A DNA stretch of 64,000 bases, taken from contig CM033714.1 of assembly GCA_019671005.1 (NCBI GenBank), positions 82,079,909-82,143,908 on the forward strand. The letters run 5' to 3'. The stretch comes from Hibiscus mutabilis (Eukaryota; Streptophyta; Magnoliopsida; Malvales; Malvaceae). The notes under the pieces are model-generated. The model worked only from the letters and a program-made list of their open reading frames with translations, did no database searches and was not told the DNA's origin. Below are positions 44,142-56,510 of the stretch, piece by piece. Every line of letters begins with the position of its first letter. Position 1 is the stretch's first letter. The translations under genes were made by a program, and so were the position numbers.

Positions 44142-47100
44142 TGTAACACCCCCTACTCGGGCTAGTAGGAACCCGGCTCAAGAGCGTTACTTATCAAGCA
44201 AGCAAGGACAATACAAGCAATACAAGACATGGCAATAGACAAGAACAATACAATACAAGAATCAATCAAGGCAAACAATCACATACTTACTTAGCTAACA
44301 AGTAAGCTCTCATTTGTTTCCAAATCATACAAGACATTCGAACTAGAATAAGGCAACCATTCATACATTACTTACTTAGCAACAAGCAATTCACATTTGA
44401 CTTCAATTCAACCTAAACCATTCGGCTATTAAAACAATACCACTAGATTAATTCCTTTCATGCTTACATTACAAGTTACTACTTTCATAATTCATATTAC
44501 CACATTCAATATTTGTTACCTATCCTATTCGAATCACCTTAGTGTTACGTGCTTCCAATTCAATTCAAAGTTCCTTATCTTGTATACATTTAGTCATTTT
44601 ATTTCTACACTTACTAAGCATAATTATCTAACATTCAATAGCATGTAACTAGTTTCATTCAAGCTTATTCATTCCTTATGCATTCGGCAATAATACATAC
44701 ATCAAGGTATATTCACATACAAGCAACCCTTTAGGTTCATGTCATTCGAATGAAAAGGGATCCACATGGTTCATCACATTCTACCTTTAATTCAAACATA
44801 CACAAGAACATGACAAGGCTATCAAAATGTTTTATAGCAAATTAGATCAACATATGATCATTCCATTCTTAAATCAACATATGCGCAACAACAACATCAT
44901 CCATTACATGTTATCTAAGTTCATTACATACATGATACTATATACATAACATGGTAGGCCCATTAAGATCAATACATACAAGTCTCAAGATGCATGTTCA
45001 ACTAACTATATACAATCTAGTGCCACCATTCTAGGAGATATACAAAACAAGTATGGAATCATACTTTAACTATGCTTGTGTGAGTTGCTTCTTGCTCAAG
45101 GTAACAAGCTTCAAGATCAAGCAACCTTGTATCCTTTATCCTGTAGGTTGGGAAGAATGAAACAAGAGTGATAAGTACAATAATGTACTTAGTGAGGTAG
45201 TAACTAGTCTAACAATTTGTTATTTCAAGCTTTATGTGTCATTTAATCAAGTATAGACCTAGCTAAGGTTTTCAAGCATTAGAGTGATCTTAGCTAGTCT
45301 TTCAAGCATCAAGATCATCCTATCTAAGGATATCATGCATTCGGCTATCAATGGACAAGAAACAAGAATCATACTTCATGAATCAAGCACACATGCTTGC
45401 AAAACAAGAAATCAAGGAGTCATGCTTTCAAGTCAAGTAACATACATTTCATGGCATTTAAGACAAGTATCATGTATTATTGGATTGTTATTACAATTGT
45501 TATTCATTAAACAACCCCCTTGTTACTTAGTTTGTATAGGTAATCGAGTCTCCAACCAACTGTCGCCACAAGATGCACTATAGTACTGGTCAACCCTCCC
45601 ACTATCGCCAAAGACCACATACGTACCCTTCGTCTGTCGCCAAATAGGGGCCTTAGCCCTGGACCGTAGTCTACCCTTACACAATGAGCTCTAGACTCTA
45701 AGGCATGCCCTTCTACCTAGTCCAACTAGCTACCAAGGTTGTTCAATTTACCATTTATTCAAGTGTTTCAAAATCAAGATCATGTCAAGCAAGTTCATTT
45801 CATATTAGGACCTTAGGCCATTGAGTCATAGCTCACATGCCAAGTAGTTTCATGTTTCATTTCATCAAGATGAGATGTTATGATATCTCAAACAAGTCTT
45901 TAGCATTTGATCGCATTGCGTCATAACACATACAAGCATCCATGCTATCACTTAATCATGCATAAGCATTCGAAACAGACATGTATTCAAAGCTAGGATC
46001 AAGTTTCATGTATTACTTTAATCATCATTCCCTTATTAGGTCAAGTTCATGTTAGATTCATTTAACATGTCAAGAATATAACAAGAATACATTGGTTAGG
46101 ACCTAGTCCTAAGCCTAGAGGTAACTACACCTACAATACTCCAAGCTAGCTAGTCTTGGATCCACACTCCTTTATTCTTGGCTTTAGATTGTTCTAATCT
46201 TTCCTCTTCCACCAAGTTCAATCCTGGTTCTAACACATTACAAGCAAACACATATCAAGACAAGTTCACAAGGTCATTCAATTCAAGACAAGGTCATTAA
46301 ATCAAGCAATGCTACAAGCATATAACATTCACATATTGGGCAACATGCTCATGCGCATTTTCCATTACACTTAACTACACTTTTCTATATTCTAGTTCAT
46401 GTAAAACAAGGCATATTTCAAAGCCTAAAACTGTTTACAACACAGTTTGCAAAATGCCACAAAACAGTGTGCATTTGCCTATGCAGCTGCTGCCATGCAA
46501 CTTGCACTCCAGTCACTAAATCATGCATATCTTTCATTCCGTACATTGGAATTTCAATTGGTTTACACCATTGGAAAGCTAACAAAATTGTCTTTATGTT
46601 CATATAAGTCTTTCATTTTAGTTATTTGCCAATTAATACAGTTTTTAACTTAAAGACAGGGTATCTTGCTATACTGGGTAGTTTGCACTGTCTCTAGTAT
46701 TTCTACTCTACATTTCAGTATACAACCCAGAGTTTAGTTCTAGTGAATTTAGACATACCAAGGTGTTTTCTATAAAAATTTTAGCCTTAAATTCATTATA
46801 TACAATTTTTAGTGATTTTTCAAAGTTACTGCCCAGAACAGAGCATTTTGGGCCGATTACACTAGGTTGGATTTCTAGTTTCTTAACTCATTTTAGCAAG
46901 GTCCTAACATGGAAATTCCATTCATGATCATGTTCATACATGTCTAGGCCATCATAATTCACCTAGAAATGTTCTTAAAACAGGGCAAAATCATTTTGAA
47001 CCTAGTTTGATTTATTTGATCATATTTGTACATCCAATTCATCAACTAGGCAGTCCATTTCCTAATTTAGCTAGTTCAATTAAGTGTAGTCATTTTTTCA

Positions 47101-47865
47101 GCAACATGTGTATTCAATTAAATCTTCGTTTTACCTAGAAACATGATCAAAACAGGGTTCTATGTTCATTTATCATGTTTACACAATTTCTCAATTAAAA
47201 CAGTCCCTAATCAAGACTGTTTCCTATCATGTTCATAATTCTTAGATTTCCAGCAACTACATATACATTTCATTAGCAATTTAGTTACTAGCATTCAATT
47301 TCCAGGTTCTAATTGCAACTAGCATGACCCTAACATGCATAACATCCATCCAATTTCATCAAGGCAACAAAGACATCATCAATCACTCATTCAAACAATC
47401 TATGGCAAGTTAGGATCAAGTATTATACCTTCTCCAAGCTTAATTTGATCAATGGATGAATCATGAAGCTTGAATTTGAAGGTTTGCATGAAAATTTTTC
47501 TCCCCTTTCTCTCACAAGTTTCGGCCACAAGGAGAAAAGATGACACTATTTCTTTGTTCATTATTCCTCCTAAACAAGAGTCATCATCTAAATTGGCACA
47601 TGTTCTACTTGGAAGAGAACATGTGTCAAGGCCTCCATTTAATTTCTATTTTACATGCAATCTATAGGATTTTGTATGTTCACATTTTCATCCTTTCATT
47701 TATGCCTCCTAATTGTCATTTCAACTCATTTTAGTTCAATTTCACTTATTTGATTTATAAGGATATCAATTATTCATTCTTCTTTTAAATTGATTTGTTT
47801 ATAAATTCAATTAGCCTATAGTTTATATTGTGCTAACATTACTAGGCCAATTTTAGGGTGTTACA
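44142..47865. mobile_element. Solo LTR (3.7 kb)
   Basis: The segment begins TGTAACACCCCC and ends GGGTGTTACA, an inverted terminal pair. It is flanked by a perfect 5-bp direct repeat CCTAA at 44137-44141 and 47866-47870. There are no gag-pol domains inside and no second LTR, so it is a solo LTR left by recombination between two LTRs. The length and the TGTAACACCCC start fit large Gypsy LTRs known from Malvaceae. Scattered short plus-strand ORFs inside are not genes. Confidence 0.85.
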
Positions 47866-48130
47866 CCTAAACCCTAAACTATAAACTCTAAACCCTAAAC
47901 TATAAACTCTAAACATTGAGTTTAAGCTTTAAGATTTAAGCTTTATGATTTAGGGTTTTAGGTATAAGGTTTAGGGTTTTGAGTTTCAAGTTTTAGGTTT
48001 ATGATTTAGGGTTTCATGTTTTGAGTTTAAGGGTTTGAGTTTAAGGTTTACTATTTAGGGTTTTAGGTTTAGGGCTTATAGTTTTGAGTTTAGGGTTTAT
48101 GGTTTACGATTTACAGTTTAGGATTTTTTA
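47866..48130. repeat. Telomere-like repeats in opposed orientation
   Basis: About 47868-47925 carries CCCTAAA-type units (ctaaaccctaaactataaactctaaaccc). After a turn near 47920-47935, about 47950-48125 carries many TTTAGGG-type units (gatttagggttttagg). The two halves form a loose inverted repeat. The solo LTR inserted at its left edge. Confidence 0.6.
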
Positions 48131-48386
48131 TTTTTTAAATTGACTAAAGTTAGTATTTGATCCAATTATTTTAAAAAATTAAAAATATTATATATATGGA
48201 AAATAATTTAATTAATATTTTATTTTAAATAATACATATTTTATTTTAAATAATTTATAATTATATATTTAAATACTTTATAATTATACGTTGAGTCTTT
48301 TAAATTTTTAATATTTATAAATTAATTTAATAGTACTCAGCGGTGCTCATCGTTAGTAGTGCTCGTCGAGCGTTGTAGAATTTTTC
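48131..48386. mobile_element. Right end of a Mutator-like foldback element, copy E
   Basis: Reading inward from 48386 (reverse complement), GAAAAATTCTACAACGCTCG is followed by GACGAGCACTAC and ACGATGAGCACCG and then 'attaaattaatttataaat', very close to the left end of copy C. A matching left end was not found, so either it is truncated or its other end lies beyond the solo LTR and could not be recognised. Confidence 0.6.
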
Positions 48387-48954
48387 ATAAGATCGATTAT
48401 TTTATTTATCTTTGTCCAAACTGATTTGCACCAACATAAGTTTTCAATTAATAATTTTATATTTGTATATAAATATATCTATTTATAGAATTATACTTTT
48501 CATACAAACAAAGATAAAAATATTACAATGAACGCATAAAATATTATTGAAATAAAGAACGAGAAAACAAACAAACTCAGAAGATAAACAAACTAAAACA
48601 GTTAAAAGTCAAAAGAAAAAACAACAAACTAAACTAAAAGAACAAAGCTAAAAGACAACATCACACACGACACCACCTCATCACCTCTGGAAGAAACATG
48701 AAAAGAAAAAAGTAGACGAGGAATATTGGAGATTTTCTTTAGAAAAATAATGGTTAATTAAACCCCAGGAAACCAAGTTTGAGAAAAGTTCAAAGAGGAT
48801 CAAGGTTTTTTCTATCTGCATTGATTAGCATTATGACCTCCGTCGGAGCTTCTTCGATCCAGAACCCGGTCGGTGAGCAAATTCCGTCCTGAAGCAGTTA
48901 TTGCATGCATTTTCGTTCTTGAGATTTTGGTGGCCTATAGGTGAACTTAAAAAT
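48387..48954. other. Unassigned spacer
   Basis: A-rich sequence (48420-48720), then a less AT-rich segment (about 48830-48910) without an open frame. No feature is supported. Confidence 0.4.
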
Positions 48955-49395
48955 TAGGTCCCTAATAATAAGTGCTGAAAAATAAATTTTAAGAGTGTCT
49001 TATAATAATAAGTATTAGAAAAAAATCGAGGCTCTAATAACAAGTAATGGAGAAAAAAATTTAATAGTATGTAACTAATAACATATATTGAAAAAAATTA
49101 GGCCATAATAATAAGTATTTAGAAAAAAATTAGACTCTTAATAACAAATAATAATAAAATACATTTTAATAGTAGGCTCATAATAATAAGAATTGTAAAA
49201 AATTAGATACACAATAACAAATATTGAAAAAATTGAATTTTAAGAGTATACTTAATAACAAGTATTGAAAAAATAGACTCCTAATAATAAGTATTGAAAA
49301 AATTAAATTTTAATAATAAACACTTAACAACAAGTATTAAAAAATTAGACATAATAATAAATATTTGATAAAAATAAATTATTATTAAAATTAAA
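48955..49395. repeat. Tandem AT-rich minisatellite
   Basis: About a dozen imperfect units of roughly 35 bases with the core 'ctaataataagtattgaaaaaatta'. It lies at the 3' side of the LINE (minus strand), so it may derive from the LINE tail. Confidence 0.7.
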
Positions 49396-49439
49396 CACTT
49401 ATAATTATGGATAGGCCTTGAGCCGTAGCCTTTATGACC

Positions 49440-50843
49440 CACATGTGCTACTCGATTCCCCGATCGGTGCGTAAAGCTGAAACGACATGCTAGAAAGTAC
49501 TGTGCTAGATTCTTGATGTCCCAGATGGATGATCGAATAACAGAGTAGTCATCTTCATTTGAATTTAACTTTTGAATAACGTTCTTTGAATCACTCTCCT
49601 AGATGACTCTGTGAAAACCCAGATCAGCCGCAAAGAGAAGACCACGGATAGCAGCTTTCGCTTCTGCCATAAAAATTGAGGTAAACCCATTCTGTTTTAT
49701 AACAGCAGAACTCATCGCTTGACGATCATCATTCCTAACAATTATGTCGAAATATGCCAAATTTGATGCATAAAAACAAGAAACATCAACATTTATCTTC
49801 ACCCAGGCATTTGGTGGCGGACGCCATTTGGTTAGTACGGTTTGAGACGATCTAGGAGAACCATTCAAAGATTGCTCATACTCGCGGATATAACTCTTGA
49901 TAAAGGTAGCAATCTCAATTACACTTTAATTTTTACCTTCAAAAACCACTTTATTTCTTGCAAACCAAAATGTCCAAACTGTATATGCAATGTCTCCTTG
50001 TCTTTTCCTTTTGTATTTGTTAAACAACCACGATAGCCATTCTTAATATGTTAGATCATTAACATCATGTGGCCAGGATATGTCTAACTTACACCACACT
50101 TGCCTAGCATAAAAAACAGTCCCGAAAAACATGTGAGGTAGACTCGAAAATATGCTGACATCTGGGACATTTAGCATCCTGAGTTACTTTTCTCTGGAAC
50201 ATAATCTGTTTAGTTGGCAAGTAGTTTAGAATAGATTTCCAAACCATTATGCGAACCTTCGAAGGGCAATTGAGATTTTCGTAGAGAATAGTTTTTTCCA
50301 CTCAGGATTAACCTGGTTAGGAGAAAGGAGAGCTCTATAACCACTATGAACTGTGTAAATTCCTGATTGTTCACCATACCAAATTTTCTTATTACACAGC
50401 TGATGCCTAAAAAGACCGATGCTCAAAATAGATGCAGCCACATTTGCAGGAAAAGTATTCACAATTAATTCTTGGTCCCATTTAGATGAATTAGGAAGCA
50501 TAGGTCGCTTACCAGATAAAACCCAGCAATTGGAAGGGTATTAATCAATTTGTTTTCAACTCCCGGTAGCCAATAGTCCTTCCATATTGCCACTGATTGG
50601 CCATTCCCTATTTGCCATCGAAGACCCTTTTTAAGTAAGCCTTTAGAAGTCTAAATGCTACACCATATATGTACGAGGGGTTGGATCTCAAACTTGAATC
50701 AAGAAAACTTGAGTTTGGAAAATACCTTGCCTTCAAAATTCTTGCCGCAAGAGATGTTGGATTCTCCATTATGCGCCATCCCTGTTTTGCTAAAAGGGCT
50801 ATATTGAATTTTGAGAAATCTCGAAAACTCATGCCACTATCTC
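49440..50843 (-). pseudogene. LINE remnant: zf-RVT and RNase H part
   Basis: The minus strand reads, in order: 50608-50832 (SFRDFSKFNIALLAKQGWRIM, the conserved block after the RT of plant L1-type LINEs); 50247-50501 (IWYGEQSGIYTVHSGYRALL); 50104-50301 (zinc-binding zf-RVT domain, WKSILNYLPTKQIMF and CPRCQ...ESTSHVFRDC); and 49599-49868 (RNase H-like RVT_3 domain, WVKINVDVSCF, EAKAAIRGLLFAADLG). Frames are broken. It continues on the other side of the Copia insertion at 55307-56190. Confidence 0.85.
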
Positions 50844-53109
50844 CCTATATATAGGTCAATTGTAAACATTATCAATTATCAAATATATAAATACTTTACA
50901 TGGTAATCAGAGCCAAGTAGAATTTCTCTACTCATTTTCCTCCTCTTTTCCGCTCTTATTTAAACTAGATCTCCTTTCATGACTTCGTCTTCTACTTTCA
51001 ACGATCTTGGTGCACCGACCAACTTCCCAATCAAACTTACATCTGTCAACTTTCCTGTTTGGCACCGCCAAGTGGAGGCTACTCTCATTGGTTTTGGGCT
51101 ACACGGTTATATTGATGGTTCACAGCCTTCCCTATCTAAGTTTACCGATGTCGCGACAACAATTGCTAATCTTGAATATCTACGATGATATCGTCAGGAC
51201 CAAATTCTTATAAAGCTCTTCTTGGCAGTTGTGATGATCAAGTTCAACCACTTATTTCATCCACTATCACCGCCAAAATTGCATGAGATACTCTAGTTGC
51301 AAGTTATGTTCGAGCATCTCTCGGTCACATCCTTGCTCTCAAGTCCAAGTTGGCTCGCAATCCGCGTGGTTCCAGGTTTATCTCCAACTACATGAAAGAC
51401 ATGCAAGATATTGCCTCTGATCTTGCCTTGGCAAATTGTCATGTCTTCGATGCATATCTCTTGATTTCTATTGTCAATCAATTGGGTGATGATTATTGTC
51501 CAATTGTTGCTGCCCTTCGTGTACGTAACACATTGACATTCATGCTTGAGTTGTCTGAGATCTTAAATGATCACGAGAGACTCCTATAAGAATCTGACCA
51601 AGCTACACCTCTTGCCACGACATATTCTGCGCAACAAGCTAATTCAAATCATGGTTATTCCACCAACCGTTCTCGAGGGAAGGGCGGTCGCTCTGGCCAT
51701 TCGTTTTCTGGTGGTGGTCATAGTCCTGTTCTCCAATCTAGTTATTATTGATGACAAGATGTTGTGTGCAAGTTCTGTAATTTGCCAGGGCATGTTGTTT
51801 GAGATTGTCATAAGCTTGTTCGCTTCCTTCACAACAACAATTTTTATCAACAACCATCGTCTGATTCACCGGTTGTTAACACTGCTACTGATCTTTCATC
51901 ATCTGATCTGGCTCCTTGGATGTTTAATAGTGGTGCCTCACATCACACCACAATGACCATTGCGTCTCTTCATGATATCTTCTCTTATGATGGTCCCGAT
52001 ACTGTTCATTTGGTAATGTAGCTCTCTACCTATATCTCATATTGGCCGATGCACTGCTCCCATGGCTACCAAATCCATTTCTCTCACAAATGTCTTATGT
52101 ATTCCTCATTTAAATACAAATTTGGTGTCGATTTCTAAATTATGTCAGACTAATCACGTGTCTGTTGAATTCTTTGACTCTTATTTTCTTGTTAAGGATC
52201 GACCCACGAGAATTCCCCTTCTTCGAGGCAATAAATTGGTGGTGTCTACTATGCTCTACGGTCATTTTATCCCCAAGTCAACTCAATCAATTTCTTGTTC
52301 GTGCATCAGCTGCATCACAAGTTTGGTCATCCATCCGATAAAGTCTTAGCCTCTATATTACGCACTTGTAATATATCTTATGACCTAACTAGTTTGACGA
52401 ATTACCATTGTACTTCATGTCTTATTAATAAGTCATAAACTATCATTTGGTCAAAATACTATGTCAAGTTCTCGTCCTCTTGGATTGCTTTACTCTGATG
52501 TTTGGAGCACTAAACATGTGTCTTATGATGAATATTCATACTATATAGTGTTTGTTGATCATTTTACCAAGTATATCTGGCTATACTTGATGAAGAAGAA
52601 ATTTAATGTTGCGACAATATTTCCTCAGTTTAAAGGCTTGTTGAAGGCTTTTTTCATTAGGCCATTATGTCTCTGTTCTCTGATAATGGAGGTGAGCTTG
52701 TTAAGCTTTTGCTTATTTTGAATTTGGGCGGTATTTCCCACTTTACTTCACCGCCTCATACTTCGGAACACAACATGAGTATTGGCCTCATGCTTTTCAG
52801 GTAGCTACTTATCTTATTAATCAGATGCCAACACCGATACTGGGTAATGTATCATCTTACCTTCTCCTTTATCAACAAACACCAAACTATGACAAGCTCC
52901 AATCATTTGGATGCTTGTGTTTTCCTTGGATGAGACCATACACGACACATAAACTTGAGTCACGCTCCGCTGAATGTGTTTTCCTTAGATACCCTGTGAC
53001 GCAGTCTGCTTATAAATGCCTGGAGCCAACCACTAACAGAATCTATGCCTCTCGCCATGTTCAGTTTGTTCCTCACATCTCCTCTTTTGCTACACGACGT
53101 ATCCTCCCT

Positions 53110-53430
53110 ATGCCACGGTAACCAGATACTTCATTACCTACTATGCCACGATAACCTGATGCTTCCTTGCCTACCATGCCACGATATCTGATGCTTCATT
53201 GCCTCCTATGCTACGACAAATTGATGCTTCATTGTTTAATATGCCACGACAACCTGATGATTTCGTTGCCACACCAGTTCCCTTGGGTCCCATGCCATGG
53301 CAACCTGATGAATCCATTGCCACACCAGTTCCCTTGGTCGATCTGCCACAACAAGATGTCGCTCCTGACTTGCCACATCAAGTTGTCTCCCCTTACTTGC
53401 CACAACATAATCCTTCGCAACAACGGATTT
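53110..53430. repeat. Minisatellite in the Copia integrase-RT linker
   Basis: Seven or more imperfect units of about 30 bases with the core 'tgccacgacaacctgatg', plus a duplicated 'gccacaccagttcccttgg'. In one frame they read as MPRQPD-like peptide repeats. Confidence 0.75.
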
Positions 53431-55061
53431 GCCGGCCAAATCTGAGGTACTTTAGTCATTCATTTGTTAATATTACTACATGTCATCCTTTGCCTTCCAC
53501 AATAGATCCAAAGACTGTTACTCAAGCTCTCAAAGACCCACTATGGAGATAAGCCATAGATGATGAGTTTAATGCTTTGTTACGCAACCAAACATGAGAT
53601 CTTGTTCCACGGTCTACACAATCTTTCGTAGGGTGTAAATGGGTATTATGTGTGAAACGATGTACTGATGGCTCTATTGATTGATATGAGGCTTGATTGA
53701 TAGCGAAACGGTATTCTCAAGAAGCTGATTGTGATTACTTTGAGACTTTTAGTCATGTAATGAAACCAGTTACGATGCGTATTATTTTCACTCTTTCCCT
53801 CCATCATGCATGGTCCATCAAGCAACTTGACATTAATAATGCCTTCTTAAATGACACCTTACATAAGGAAGTCCATCTAGAACAACCTCCGGGGTATGTT
53901 GATTCTACTCACCCATCTCATATTTTCGGCTGCGTAAAACCTTTTATGGACTCAAGCAAGCCCCGAGGGCATGGTATGTTAAACTCTCTCAATTTCTCAT
54001 TCACTTTGGTTTTACGAAATCAAAGGATGATGCCTCTCGCTTCATCTATAATGCAAAGTGAGTTATTTTATACTTTCTAGTCTACGTGGATGATATTGTG
54101 CTTACTGGTAATAACACTAATTTTATTGTTCATTTCACCAACATATTATCTATGAAGTTTGCTTTGAAGGATATGGGTTTACTCAGCCATCTTCTTGGCA
54201 TTGAGGCTATTTCTACTCCTACTAGGTTATTTTTATCTCAGACGCAATATATCTCTAACATCTTGACCTAGTTTCAGATGGAAAATGCCAAGGCAATTTC
54301 CACACCTATGTCATCTTCCGAAAAGCTACCTCCGTCGGAGCCATCCATGACACTTGGTATTTCTGGGTATCGTCGATTACTTGGTCTCTTTCAGTATCTC
54401 ACGCTTACTCGTCCAGATATTTCTTTTGTCGTGAATCGTCTGTCGCAATACATGCATGGTCCTTCACTTGCACATTGGACAACAGTTAAGTGCATCATGC
54501 GTTATCTCAAAGGAACATTATGCCATGTCATTCCTTTTCGTTTGGCATCTTCCCTTCATCTCACTGCTTTTGCTGATGCAGACTAGGGAGGATCCTCTAC
54601 GGACGGTCGATCTACTACTGGATATGCTATTTATCTTGGATCTAATCTTATTTCTTGGAAGTCAGCTCGTCAGAAAACTGTTGCTCGTTCCTCCACAAAA
54701 GCTAAATATCGCGCCGTAGCAAATACAACTGCTGAAGTACTTTGGGTCCAACATCTTCTTCAAGAAATTGTTGTGGCATTACCAAAACCACCATCTCTCT
54801 TCTGCGACAATTTTAGTGCCACATATGTTTGCAAAAATCCAGTTTTTCATTCTCGTATGAAACATCTTGCCCTTGATTACTTCTTTGTTCATAACTTAGT
54901 TGCTGCGAGTTCCCTACTTGTTCAACACATTCCCTCCAAAGCTCAGATTGCGGATACGCTCACCAAACTGCTTGGTCGTAATCTTTTCATCCATTTTCAG
55001 TCCAAGATTGGAGTCTCTGATGGATCCTTTATCTTGCGGGGACGTATTAAAGATAAAGATA

Positions 55062-55150
55062 AGATGAGATAACTTTTATCTCATTCAAATCCATGAGATA
55101 ACTTTTATCTCATTCAAATCCATGAGATAACTCTTAGTCAAATCTCATTC
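55062..55150. repeat. 29-bp tandem repeat in the Copia 3' LTR
   Basis: The unit 'atgagataacttttatctcattcaaatcc' occurs twice exactly and once in an altered form. Confidence 0.85.
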
Positions 55151-55306
55151 AAATCCTATCTTATCCTATCTCTATCACGATCTTATCTTATATTTAAATA
55201 TTTGATTTGTATTTAATATTTCCTTTATCCTTGTATATTCATTTGTAAGCCTATATATAAGTCAATTGTAAACATTATCAATTATCAAATATACAAATAT
55301 TTTGCA

Positions 55307-56190
55307 TGAATACCCCGTTTCGTACTTGATTTTTTCCACCAAAAGCAAGCATCAATCATCTCCAATTCATGACAAAAAGTTGATGGCAATAAGAAACAAG
55401 CCATGTCATAGATTGGAATCGCTTGGAGTACGGATTTAATAAAAAATTTCTTACCCCATGTTGATAAAGAACATGTACTCTAATTATTAGTGGCCTTATC
55501 AAACTTTTCTCGAAGCTACCTAAACGCAAGCTTTTTATTTCTTCCCACAATAGCTGACAAACCAAGATATTTTTCTGGGTTAGAACTACTGCTTACATCA
55601 AGTATCCGACAGACATCATCTCTATTATGGGCAATAACACTGGTGTTGAAAAACACCCCAAATTTATCAAAATTTATCTGTTGACCCAGGCATCCAGAGT
55701 GGGTGTCCAAAATTTCCTTAATTCGTGCAGCACCAGAGGCAGTAACATCTCCAAAAATCAAGCTGTCGTCAGCAAATAGGAGGTGTGTAACCATGGGTGC
55801 ATAGCGATTTATTCTCGCACCCTGAAAGGATCCATTCACTGCTACTAAACGGAGGAGAGATGATAGTCCTTCTCTACAAATAAAAAATAAATAAGAGCTT
55901 AACGAATCTTCCTGTCTAAAACTTCTAGATGGAGAAAAACCATTTCCCACTATACCATTCAAGACAACTGAATAGGACACAGTTTCAACACATTTCATGA
56001 TTCGGGATATCCATGCCTCTAAAAAACCAAACTTGCACAATATAGCCCTATCATAACCCTTATTCATATCAAGCTTTAAAGCGAAAGAGCCCTTCTTCCC
56101 CAATCGTCTATTCTTGAAATTTTCATTTAAAATTGACATATTGGTGCAAACTATATCTAACAAAATCAAATAAAAATGAGATTTGGATCG
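55307..56190 (-). pseudogene. LINE remnant: reverse transcriptase part
   Basis: The minus-strand frame 55516-56253 includes the RT core of a plant L1-type LINE: GKKGSFALKLDMNKGYDR, SYSVVLNGIVGNGFSPSRSFRQ, LLFADDSLIFGDV (FADD catalytic motif kept) and QQINFDKFGVFF. The reading continues in another frame to about 55320 (TKRGIH). A segment is missing after YDR, and the endonuclease domain is absent, so the copy is 5'-truncated, as is common for LINEs. The Copia element separates it from its downstream half at 49440-50843. Its upstream edge lies just before the clathrin TATA box. Confidence 0.88.
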
Positions 56191-56213
56191 GTTTACTGGT
56201 AGGATCCAGCATC

Positions 56214-56222
56214 TATATAAAA
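56214..56222 (+). promoter_or_regulatory. TATA box of the clathrin heavy chain gene
   Basis: TATATAAAA stands about 35 bases upstream of a plausible transcription start (about 56250) and about 290 bases before the ATG. A pyrimidine-rich leader follows, as in many highly expressed plant genes. It lies within tens of bases of the LINE remnant. Confidence 0.55.
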
Positions 56223-56510
56223 TAAAAACCCAAGAGCTAGCAAACGAGCACACTGAGGCACATTTTTTACACGTCCTTTCCTCTTTCTCCAGTGCCTTAG
56301 ATTGGATCTCTCTGTTTCTCTTTTCTGTTTCCCTTTCTCTCTTTTTAAATGTTTTGAATTCTCTGCGTCAGATCTCTTCGAACAGTTTTTGTTTTTTGAT
56401 TCTCTCGTCTCTTCTCAGTGTTCAATTTTGACTCGCGATTGAAAGATCCAATCTCAGCCGTTAGATCCACTCCGGATTCGTCAATCTTGCATCCTTCGAT
56501 CTGAACCACC

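Larger units (their letters stand above)
50844..55306 (+). mobile_element. Decayed Copia LTR retrotransposon inserted in the LINE
   Basis: The 3' LTR spans about 55045-55306 (after a GCGGGGACG purine-rich tract). Only the last 57 bases of the 5' LTR remain (50844-50900), matching 55250-55306. The primer site TGGTAATCAGAGCC at 50901 resembles the initiator-Met tRNA type with one extra A. Plus-strand remnants follow in Copia order: gag (50979-51590), a protease-like part (about 51880-52020), integrase (52461-52721, LLYSDVWSTKHVSYD), reverse transcriptase (53697-54271, with YVDDIVLTGNN), and RNase H (about 54580-55072). Every domain is interrupted by stops or shifts, so it is inactive. Confidence 0.88.

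Noticed and set aside
44460..47734. Several 60-100 residue ORFs within the solo LTR
   Set aside because: No conserved domain, and the enclosing segment has complete LTR ends and a target duplication.
47866..48130. Ancient telomere fusion site
   Set aside because: A fusion gives TTTAGGG units running into CCCTAAA units. Here the order is the opposite and the units are very degenerate.
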